DNA of 64,000 nucleotides from Tengunoibacter tsumagoiensis (GTDB taxonomy: Bacteria > Chloroflexota > Ktedonobacteria > Ktedonobacterales > Ktedonobacteraceae). Shown here piece after piece: positions 36,655-43,906 of the stretch. Every line of letters starts with the position of its first letter. Positions within the stretch are counted from its first letter, which is position 1. The notes beneath the pieces were generated by a model. That model saw only the letters and a program-made list of their open reading frames with translations. It was not told the origin of the DNA and did no database searches. Both the position numbers and the translations under genes were made by a program. Where the stretch lies: NCBI RefSeq assembly GCF_003967535.1, contig NZ_BIFR01000001.1:49493-113492 (forward strand), in the 5' to 3' direction.

Positions 36655-37794
36655 TTAGGCCACCTGTGACATCACCGATGACGCATCTTTGCTCCCATGG
36701 GTCGGCCAGGCTTTTCTCGCATCATAGCGCTGGCCGGTCGTGTAGAGCGCAAAGAGAATACGCACCAGTTTGTGCATGACTGCGACCAGAATCTGTTTCT
36801 GACACAACCCTCGAGCTTGCAGTTGCTGCGCCCACTCCCGCATATCAGGATCAAATCGTTTGCTATTGAGCGCCGACATGTAGAGCCAGCTGCGCGCTTT
36901 GGCATTGCCTCCTCGCCGTTGAGCTTTGCCTCTGACAGAGGTGCCCGAGGTGGCAGCATGAGGCACCACCCCAATGTAGGCAGCCAGCTGAGCCGCTGAA
37001 TGAACCTCTTGCATCGTCTTCAACAGGCTGTACATGCGCACGGCGGTCAACAGTCCGATCCCTTTGATCTCCTGAAAATGATCGACACACGCGAGGCCCA
37101 CCGCTTTCTTGTGCCCCAGTACCAGGGGCTCCTCTTTTGCGGGGGGTGGGGTGGTCGTAGTCCGCTCGGATGCAGACAACGCCTCCTCAGATGTCTGGCG
37201 TTGCTGCTGCGCGATCTGCTTCAACAGATCGCGCATATGAGCATTCGCCTGTTCTTTTTGGTGCTCGACGAAGGCGATCAGCGCTTGAATCTGCTCGCGG
37301 AGGGCAGGCGAAAGCCGCTGATTTTCCAGGCGATTCACCTCCTGTTGCTTGAGGCCTTCCAATTGATCGAGCCGCTCCAGGCTCAGTTTCAATTGGATAT
37401 GAAGATCATCAAGAGGATGCCAGGCAGGGGGCTGTTTTTGAGCGGCATACAACGCTAAAAGGCGGGCATCCAACGGGTCCGTTTTGGCCAGTTGTCCTTC
37501 ACTTTTGCGAAATGCGTGCATTTTATGTGGAGCGACCACGCTCATGCGATGGCCTTGAGCATCCATAAAGGTCGCAAAGGCATCAGAGTAGGTTCCGGTG
37601 GCTTCCGCACAGACGTGAACCTGAAGAGCCCCTTGCTCAACAAGCCACTGCTGCGCTTCTTGAAAACCGGAGAGGGTATTGGCGATGCGCTTGTGGAAAC
37701 GACGGCCTTTTTCGGTCCCCAGATGCAGATCGATGGTGAGCTTGGACACATCCGCACCAAGAGGAAGCAGGGTGGATTGCAGAGGATACGCCAT
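36655..37794 (-). CDS. IS110-family transposase (DEDD recombinase)
   Basis: A 379-residue bridge-RNA-type recombinase. The RuvC-like domain shows Asp15 (LGADVSKLTID), Glu64 (VCAEATGTYSD) and Asp106/Asp109 (AKTDPLDARLLALYA), the DEDD set. A coiled-coil linker follows, and the C-terminal Tnp20 domain has IKGIGLLTAVRM and ATSGTSVRGKAQRRGGNAKARSWLYM, where the family's catalytic Ser lies. All catalytic positions look intact. The ATG at 37794 has AAGGAGGT in front; the frame extends to 37830, but no start with a site is seen there. Coding composition resembles its neighbours only loosely. Confidence 0.95.
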   Translation of the reverse strand: MAYPLQSTLLPLGADVSKLTIDLHLGTEKGRRFHKRIANTLSGFQEAQQWLVEQGALQVHVCAEATGTYSDAFATFMDAQGHRMSVVAPHKMHAFRKSEGQLAKTDPLDARLLALYAAQKQPPAWHPLDDLHIQLKLSLERLDQLEGLKQQEVNRLENQRLSPALREQIQALIAFVEHQKEQANAHMRDLLKQIAQQQRQTSEEALSASERTTTTPPPAKEEPLVLGHKKAVGLACVDHFQEIKGIGLLTAVRMYSLLKTMQEVHSAAQLAAYIGVVPHAATSGTSVRGKAQRRGGNAKARSWLYMSALNSKRFDPDMREWAQQLQARGLCQKQILVAVMHKLVRILFALYTTGQRYDARKAWPTHGSKDASSVMSQVA

Positions 37795-37985
37795 AGGAAG
37801 ACCTCCTTGTTTCTGATATACTCTGTTCACAAGATCAGTTGTCCCGACTCGGTGTCACCCTTGTATGCGGGCTCTTCCTTGCAGTGGGCAACTGGTGGGG
37901 GAAGGCTCCTTGATACCGTTGGAACTCGACGTCTGGAAACAGCACTTAGGAGAACGATCTACTGAACGTGGTCAAAGCCAACAAG
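37795..37985 (-). ncRNA. Candidate IS110 bridge RNA region
   Basis: In IS110-group elements a structured bridge RNA is encoded upstream of the recombinase and base-pairs with donor and target DNA. The 190 bp upstream of this transposase are non-coding and contain short complementary segments (for example GTTGCCCACTG/CAGTGGGCAAC context near 37880-37895). Limits and loops are not resolved by eye. Confidence 0.35.
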
Positions 37986-38066
37986 GGAAAGTTCGTCTTC
38001 ACTGAGTGCTGAACTGATCTTTCTTCTTCTTTCTAGCATACAAGAAACCTTCCTTGTTGTTAAGAT

Positions 38067-38200
38067 ACAAGGGAAAGTCGCTTGTCTCTTTCCTCTCTTC
38101 CCACTCCGCTCTGTGAGCCCCTCCATGGTTTAAGTGAAAGCAATACTATGGGGGTGCTACCATGGTGGAGCTTCGAGATTTGGAAGGAGACAAGCGACTG
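38067..38200 (+). repeat. Palindromic repeat element, copy 3
   Basis: GTCGCTTGTCTC (38077-38088) pairs perfectly with 38187-38198, and the stem extends through TTCC/GGAA. The middle matches copy 2 (CCACTCCGCTC, GTGAGCCCCTCCAT, ACCATGGTGGAG, GATTTGGAAGGAG). Confidence 0.75.
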
Positions 38201-38244
38201 CTTTTATTCTCTATCGATTGAAAAAATATATCGTGATATGTAAA

Positions 38245-38366
38245 GTCGCTTGTCTCTTTCCGCTGCTCCCACTCCGCTCTGTGAGCCCCTCCATACCTTC
38301 ACGAGAACATGGGCTATGAAGGGCTGGCATGGCGGAACATCCCACTTGAGGAAGCAAAGAGGCTAC
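38245..38366 (+). repeat. Palindromic repeat element, copy 4
   Basis: The left arm GTCGCTTGTCTC is identical to copy 3, followed by CCCACTCCGCTCTGTGAGCC. The right half is diverged (GGCTGGCATGGCGGA, GAGGAAGCAAAGAGGCTAC). Confidence 0.65.
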
Positions 38367-38408
38367 TTCCACATAAGGTGCTCCAGCAAGGGCATCGTGA
38401 TGTATGGC

Positions 38409-39029
38409 TCAAATGATCTGACTGGTAATCCGATCCTGGGTCCCATCAAGAATATACACCTGATCCCAACCTTCTTGCGGAATAACCGTCAGGGCACCTT
38501 GAAGCTGCTCAATATGATAAGCAATAACTTTTTCACCAACAATTCGCCCACGTTCAATCTGATGATCATGCTCCAGGCAGACATCCAGAGGAATATTAAA
38601 AACAATCAAGCAAGTTTGATATTGATGACGATGTGCCAGTTCCAATAATTTATGTCGCGCTTCTGGCAGAATAGCGGTACTATCAGCGATGGTCAGGCGG
38701 CCCTGAAACATTCGCTTATGGATGATATAATAGAAGAGGTCGAAGGTATCACGATTCACATGCTGGCTAGATTCATCATCGCTAATCAAAGCCCGACAAT
38801 AATCGGAAGAAACGATGGTCGTCTGCCGATACCCTTGACTGGCATGACGCTTGACAAATTGACGAGCAAAAGTACTTTTGCCGGCTCCTGCCGGCCCACA
38901 AAGAACGATCAATGTTCTTACCGGGACAATAATGGACACATCATGAGCGGTCCCTGCTATCTGTGCTGGCTGATTCTTTGCTGGCTCTTCGGGCAACGTT
39001 GCTCTCTCCATGAAAATGCGCTCACTCAC
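38409..39029 (-). CDS. P-loop polynucleotide-kinase-like ATPase (Pnkp kinase domain type)
   Basis: A 206-residue protein. After 40 variable residues comes LIVLCGPAGAGKSTFARQF (Walker A at 45-52), then SSDYCRALISDDESSQHVNRDTFDLF, RLTIADSTAILPEARHKLLELA, and IVFNIPLDVCLEHDHQIERG. This order matches the kinase domain of bacterial Pnkp/T4 Pnk, which phosphorylates 5'-OH ends of nucleic acids. The phosphatase and ligase domains of full Pnkp are absent, and no Hen1 gene is adjacent, so the substrate is open (RNA/DNA end or a small molecule). The frame starts at GTG 39029 beside GAGAAG; an ATG at 39011 is an alternative with a weaker site. Confidence 0.8.
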   Translation of the reverse strand: MSERIFMERATLPEEPAKNQPAQIAGTAHDVSIIVPVRTLIVLCGPAGAGKSTFARQFVKRHASQGYRQTTIVSSDYCRALISDDESSQHVNRDTFDLFYYIIHKRMFQGRLTIADSTAILPEARHKLLELAHRHQYQTCLIVFNIPLDVCLEHDHQIERGRIVGEKVIAYHIEQLQGALTVIPQEGWDQVYILDGTQDRITSQII

Positions 39030-39607
39030 CTTCTCAGCATGACTTAACGTAACTCATCTTTATTAGTATAGCTTCAATTATATGGCAGACTGTTAACAGA
39101 ATGCAAACACTTACGAAAAATTTAAATCTCTTCTCTGTCATCAGAACCGTCAGGAATTAGCACAGTTTCTCTCACAGCGTGAGAAGATCTATCCCCCAAA
39201 ATTGGACTCAATGCCGTTGTAAAATAATACAGATGGTAGGAAGCGATAACTCTCTAGTAGACATGTAGGTGCGGAACTTGATATACTATCGCGTATGCAG
39301 CGCTCGGAATACATGGTCGCAAGAGCTTCTCCTTTTTGGTATAATGCGCATGCATAGCTACGTCGTAGGGATTTCCATCCACTGCGAACAGCGATTGTGC
39401 GCATCCAGCACTTACGCAGCCAGTAGCAGCAGATCGCTTGTGCACAGGTTACATTCGCTCAACTGATCAAGTTGAACAGATGGGACACAGCTCGCACTTG
39501 CTCAATGAATAACGCCAGGCCAATCATTTACATGTATCAACAACTCTACGGAATGCCCATCATCCAGAGCGTTCCTTTTATCATACTGTACCGAGGAGGA
39601 TGCTGTT
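39030..39607 (+). other. Intergenic region and long leader upstream of alaS
   Basis: About 580 bp without a convincing gene. An extended -10 (TGG-TATAAT, 39337-39345) would give a leader of about 260 nt before alaS. Short hairpins occur (for example CAACTTGATC near 39457-39476), but I see no T-box specifier/antiterminator consensus. Confidence 0.45.
39337..39345 (+). promoter_or_regulatory. Candidate extended -10 promoter for alaS
   Basis: TGGTATAAT is a perfect -10 hexamer with the extended TGn element. No -35 match is visible 17 bp upstream, as often in extended -10 promoters. Confidence 0.5.
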
Positions 39608-42250
39608 GTGTCTGTCAATACGACCTTAACCGGGACCGAAATTCGTGCGCGTTACCTTGATTTCTTTGCAAGCAAGGGCCATACCAGGGTGCCCAGCTCA
39701 TCTCTTGTGCCGCGCAACGATCCAACTGTGCTGCTAACTACTGCGGGCATGCAGCAGATGATCCCCTATTTTCTGGGGAGAGAGACGCCACCCGCCTCAC
39801 GTCTAACCTCGGCCCAGAAATGCTTCCGCACCACAGATATCGATAAAGTTGGGAATCAGCGTTCGCTGACCTTCTTTGAGATGCTTGGCAATTTTTCAGT
39901 TGGCGATTATTTTAAACGCGATGCCATTAGCTATGCCTGGGAGTTCCTGACACAGGTTGTTAAGCTCCCACCCGACCGCTTACATCCAACGGTCCACCCG
40001 GAGGATGATGAGGCTCCCGCTTATTGGCGTGAGATCGCTGGCTTTGCCGATGAGGCAATTGTACGGTTAGATGAGAACTGGTGGGGACCTCCAGGAGCCT
40101 CGGGCCCCTGTGGTCCTGACTCCGAAATCTATTATGATCGTGGGAGCCAGTATGGGTGTGGTGAGGCTGATTGCAAACCTGGCTGCGACTGCGAACGCTT
40201 CCTGGAGATCTGGAATCTGGTCTTCATGCAGTATTATCAGGATCTCGATGGGACGCGCACTCCGCTACCTCGCCGGAATATCGATACTGGTCTGGGACTT
40301 GAACGCCTGACTATGCTCCTTCAGGGCAAAGAATCGGTCTTTGAGATTGATCTTTATCGTGGTATTGTCGATCACTTTGCAACGCTTGCACAGACGAGCT
40401 ATGGCAAAGATGCAAAAACAGATGCCTCATTACGCGTCATCGCTGATCACGGACGGGCTCTGGTCTTCCTGGCCGCCGATGGCGTCCTTCCCAGTAATGA
40501 GGGACGCGGCTATATCTTCCGCCGCATTCTGCGTCGTGCAGTCCGTCACGGCAAACTGCTTGGCCTGGATAAACCTTTCCTGGCAGAGGCCGCTACGACG
40601 GTGATTAAGCTCATGGGCGACTACTATACCGAGCTCCGTACCCAGCAGGAACGCATCATTGAGATCCTCAGCATGGAGGAGCAAAAATTTAGTCAGACGC
40701 TGAGCACAGGTCTCTCTCTGCTCAATGAACTGCTGGATCAGCTCAGACAGAAGCAGCAGACGGTCATCCCTGGCGAGGACGTCTTTAAGCTCTATGATAC
40801 TCACGGTTTTCCTGTTGAGTTAACCCAGGAGATTGCCTCGGAACAGGGCTTTAGCATCGATACGGCTGGCTTTGAACAATCTATGCAACGTCAACAGGAG
40901 CGCAGCCGCGCCGCCAGCAGTTTTGTGCAGGCCACCGACGAACGAGCCCTGGATCAGATTCTGAAACAGCATGGTACGACGGAGTTTACTGGCTATCAGG
41001 GCATTACCGATAGCAGTAAAGTTATTGCTCTCGTCGTAGATGGTGAAGAAGTAGAGAGCATTAGTGCCCCTCAACAGGCACTGGTCATTCTTAATCGTAC
41101 TCCGTTCTATGCTGAAAGTGGTGGCCAGATCGGCGATCGCGGCGATCTCACTTCACCGCTCGGCACGTTTCATGTTCAGGATACCCGCCGTCCGCTCAAA
41201 GGGCTGATCGTTCATTATGGGGCTATGAGCGAAGGGCATCTGCGGGTTGGCGAGAATGTCCAGGCCGATGTTGTCGAACAGCGCCGCGAAGATACCATGC
41301 GCAACCATAGCGCAACACATCTTCTCCATAAAGCTCTTCGCGATCTGCTCGGGACACAGGTAGAACAGCGCGGCTCGCTCGTAGAGCCGGAACGATTGCG
41401 CTTCGACTTTACCAGTCCACATGCACTCACCAGCTCAGATATCGCTCATATTGATGAGCAGGTCAACCGCTGGATTCGCGCCAATTATCCAGTTGAGACC
41501 AACATTATGCCCATTAAGGATGCTATGTCCACTGGCGCTATGGCTCTCTTTGGCGAAAAATATGATGATCTGGTTCGCGTGGTCTCGATGGGACAGAGTA
41601 TCGAGCTGTGCGGTGGGACCCACTGCCGCTCAACCGGACAGATTGGGCTCTATCTCACCATTCAAGAGACCAGTAGCGCTGCTGGTATTCGCCGCATTGA
41701 AGCCCTCACTGGCCGGGCCGCTGAGGCCTACTTACGGAGACGTAGCGCCACTGTGGATTCTATCGCCAGTATCTTACAGGTTCAATCAGATCAGGTGGAG
41801 AGTCGTGTCGAGCAGCTCAACCAGGAGCTAGCAGCAGCAAAACGCCAGATTGCTCAGTTTCAGCGTGCCGATGCCCTCCGTCAGGCCGAAACTATCGTAC
41901 AGCAGAGTAAGGAGGTCTCTGGCATCCCTGTGGTCGCGGCTAGCGTCTCCGTACCCGATGATAAAGTCCTGCGTGAAATGGGTGAGATGGTCCGCACCAA
42001 ACTTAAGCAGCCCGGCGTTGTGGTACTGGCAAGCGATCTCGGTGAGCGCATTGCCCTCCAGGTAACTATCGATCCTGCACTCACGAAACGTGGCCTCCAT
42101 GCCGGTAAGATTGCTGGCTCAATCGGTAGCCATCTCGGTGGCAAGGGCGGTGGACGGCCAGAAATTGCCCAGGGCGGTGGCAAAAATAAAGCCGCCCTGG
42201 GGTCAGCATTGGAACTTGTAGCAACACTGGTACGTGATACCATCAAATAA
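39608..42250 (+). CDS. alaS: Alanyl-tRNA synthetase
   Basis: An 880-residue class II synthetase of standard length that charges tRNA-Ala. Motifs: TEIRARYLDFFASKGH at the N-terminus, TSAQKCFRTTDIDKVG and FFEMLGNFSVGDYFK (motif 1/2 region), GLGLERL-type motif 3, the editing-site zinc ligands HSATHLLHKAL and CGGTHCRSTGQIG, and the C-terminal Gly-rich GGKGGGRPEIAQGGG. The start is GTG 39608 behind GAGGAGG. An insertion with YGCGEADCKPGCDCERFLEIWN is the usual Cys-containing loop. It heads a run of rightward genes ending with uppP. Confidence 0.97.
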   Translation: MSVNTTLTGTEIRARYLDFFASKGHTRVPSSSLVPRNDPTVLLTTAGMQQMIPYFLGRETPPASRLTSAQKCFRTTDIDKVGNQRSLTFFEMLGNFSVGDYFKRDAISYAWEFLTQVVKLPPDRLHPTVHPEDDEAPAYWREIAGFADEAIVRLDENWWGPPGASGPCGPDSEIYYDRGSQYGCGEADCKPGCDCERFLEIWNLVFMQYYQDLDGTRTPLPRRNIDTGLGLERLTMLLQGKESVFEIDLYRGIVDHFATLAQTSYGKDAKTDASLRVIADHGRALVFLAADGVLPSNEGRGYIFRRILRRAVRHGKLLGLDKPFLAEAATTVIKLMGDYYTELRTQQERIIEILSMEEQKFSQTLSTGLSLLNELLDQLRQKQQTVIPGEDVFKLYDTHGFPVELTQEIASEQGFSIDTAGFEQSMQRQQERSRAASSFVQATDERALDQILKQHGTTEFTGYQGITDSSKVIALVVDGEEVESISAPQQALVILNRTPFYAESGGQIGDRGDLTSPLGTFHVQDTRRPLKGLIVHYGAMSEGHLRVGENVQADVVEQRREDTMRNHSATHLLHKALRDLLGTQVEQRGSLVEPERLRFDFTSPHALTSSDIAHIDEQVNRWIRANYPVETNIMPIKDAMSTGAMALFGEKYDDLVRVVSMGQSIELCGGTHCRSTGQIGLYLTIQETSSAAGIRRIEALTGRAAEAYLRRRSATVDSIASILQVQSDQVESRVEQLNQELAAAKRQIAQFQRADALRQAETIVQQSKEVSGIPVVAASVSVPDDKVLREMGEMVRTKLKQPGVVVLASDLGERIALQVTIDPALTKRGLHAGKIAGSIGSHLGGKGGGRPEIAQGGGKNKAALGSALELVATLVRDTIK

Positions 42251-42257
42251 GCTGGAC

Positions 42258-42316
42258 GGCGAGGGTGCTTTGTTGCGCTTTATTGCGCTTTATTGTATAA
42301 AGACAGAACCCTCGCC
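42258..42316 (+). terminator. Hairpin with a 41-nt loop after alaS
   Basis: GGCGAGGGT (42258-42266) pairs with 42308-42316. The loop has a tandem repeat of TTGCGCTTTA. It may be a terminator or a processing site. Confidence 0.4.
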
Positions 42317-42387
42317 CGCCAGGGCCAACTGGCTCTGGCGCGTTCCTAGGATAGCAGTAAGTGGAGCAATAGATTCGGAACGAACAC

Positions 42388-43773
42388 ATGAAAGATCTCT
42401 TGCAGCGTCTGCGAAGCCTCGTATGGGGAAGACCGGGAGCTAACGAATACTACCCTTCTGACCTGGATGGCGGGGATGAGGATGAATATGGATACGGAGA
42501 CGAGGGCGAGGACGAGGATGAAGATAATCTACCGTCAGAAGAAAATGGACAACGTCAGCTCTTCACTGCGCTTGATATCGGTACGGCTTTTGCCAAAGCG
42601 ATGATCATTGAGGTGCATGGTGACCATGCAGAGGTATTGGGAGTAGGACGCCATCCGCAAAGTTATGCACATATGGCAGATGGCATTGTCACTGATATTC
42701 CCGGCGTCATTGCTAACTGTAATGAAGCCCTCCTCAAAGCCGAAAAAGCTGCCGGCGGCATTATTGCGCCCTCAGCCGTGATCGGTATCGCTGGGGAGCT
42801 GGTCAAAGGCAGTTCGACGACTGTCAGCAAACAACGACAACAACCAACGAAACAAATTACAGCCGAAGAGCTTGAAGGCTTGATCACTTCGGGCCAACAA
42901 CGGCTCTTAAAACTTGCAAAGGAACGCATCGCCGCTGAAACAGGCTATAATAATATTGATGTTCGCCTGACCAATACGGCTGTGATCTCTGTCCGTATCG
43001 ATGGACAGCTGGTCTCTAATCCGATTGGGTTCCGAGGCCGCCATTTTGCGCTTACGCTTTTCAGTGCCTTCGCTCCCCTGACCCAATTGGGTGCACTCGA
43101 AACGGTAGCGCAGGGACTCGATCTGACCCTGGTGACGATTGTTGTGGAACCCTACGCTCTGGCACGTTGTCTAAGCTCAAATGCCAGCGCCGATAGTGGG
43201 GCCATCTTTATCGATATCGGCGGCGGCACTACCGATATCGCTCTCGTACGACAGGGTGGCATTGAAGAGACACGCATGTTCGCCCTGGGCGGGCGAACGT
43301 TCACCAGACGGATCGCTACCAGTAAAGGTATCTCCATCAAAGATGCAGAACGCTTAAAAATAAGTTATAGTAATGGAGAGATTAAAGGAGGGGCTCGCGA
43401 CGAGATCCAGGCCATTCTGGCATCGGAATGTCGAACCTGGATGGATAGCGTAGAATTATTAATCGATGAATTGTCTAAAGGTGAGCTCTTGCCCCCCGCC
43501 ATCTATATCGTTGGTGGTGGTTCGGCTCTCCCCGATATTCGTGAACATCTGGAGAGTTTTCCCTGGACGGATCGACTTCCTTTCTCTCGAGCACCCATCA
43601 TCCGTACGGTCCAGCCTGAAATGGTCGGCAGTATTATCGATGAAGAGGGGATGCTTGTCGATGTGCAGGATATTACTCCGATGGCTCTGGCCTATCAGGC
43701 AGTAGAGCTGCAAAACGAAAACAATATCCTTGAAAGGGCTCTCGATCGCGTTATTGCTACTATGCATATCTAA
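42388..43773 (+). CDS. FtsA/PilM-like actin-fold ATPase with acidic N-terminal tail
   Basis: A 461-residue protein of the FtsA branch of actin-like ATPases. Phosphate-1 motif TALDIGTAFAKAMII, phosphate-2 motif IFIDIGGGTTDIALV, and adenosine motif IYIVGGGSALPDI are clear, and an SHS2 (1C-like) insertion lies between residues 120 and 230. The first 50 residues after a basic stretch are extremely acidic (DGGDEDEYGYGDEGEDEDED), unusual for FtsA. The C-terminal amphipathic helix that anchors FtsA is not obvious. The downstream gene encodes a large single-pass membrane protein, so this may be the cytoplasmic partner of that assembly (PilM-like) or a division protein. Confidence 0.82.
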   Translation: MKDLLQRLRSLVWGRPGANEYYPSDLDGGDEDEYGYGDEGEDEDEDNLPSEENGQRQLFTALDIGTAFAKAMIIEVHGDHAEVLGVGRHPQSYAHMADGIVTDIPGVIANCNEALLKAEKAAGGIIAPSAVIGIAGELVKGSSTTVSKQRQQPTKQITAEELEGLITSGQQRLLKLAKERIAAETGYNNIDVRLTNTAVISVRIDGQLVSNPIGFRGRHFALTLFSAFAPLTQLGALETVAQGLDLTLVTIVVEPYALARCLSSNASADSGAIFIDIGGGTTDIALVRQGGIEETRMFALGGRTFTRRIATSKGISIKDAERLKISYSNGEIKGGARDEIQAILASECRTWMDSVELLIDELSKGELLPPAIYIVGGGSALPDIREHLESFPWTDRLPFSRAPIIRTVQPEMVGSIIDEEGMLVDVQDITPMALAYQAVELQNENNILERALDRVIATMHI

Positions 43774-43906
43774 CCTGGCATATCTAACTTAACATTGCTT
43801 TTTACGTAGATAGTTATGTTATCTCTAACACGCTACCTTAATACTAATTTTAAGCCTAAACTTACTCTAGTAAGCTTGCTACTTGTATATGGGGGTGAAA
43901 GGGCTC

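Larger units (their letters stand above)
36588..37990 (-). mobile_element. IS110-family insertion sequence (ends approximate)
   Basis: An IS110-type transposase gene with a long non-coding 5' side (about 190 bp) and a short 3' side, the layout of the IS110 subgroup. These elements lack terminal inverted repeats and target duplications, so the ends cannot be fixed by eye; the limits given are estimates. It sits within a cluster of palindromic repeats. Confidence 0.65.

Noticed and set aside
36010..38366. CRISPR array
   Set aside because: Repeats are long, palindromic, diverged and irregularly spaced with no spacers of constant size; no cas gene is near.
39346..39607. T-box riboswitch ahead of alaS
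   Set aside because: The conserved T-box sequence and an antiterminator/terminator pair ahead of the start were not found.
42388..43773. Confident naming as ftsA
   Set aside because: The acidic N-terminus, lack of a clear membrane-anchor helix and absence of ftsZ nearby leave PilM-like alternatives open.
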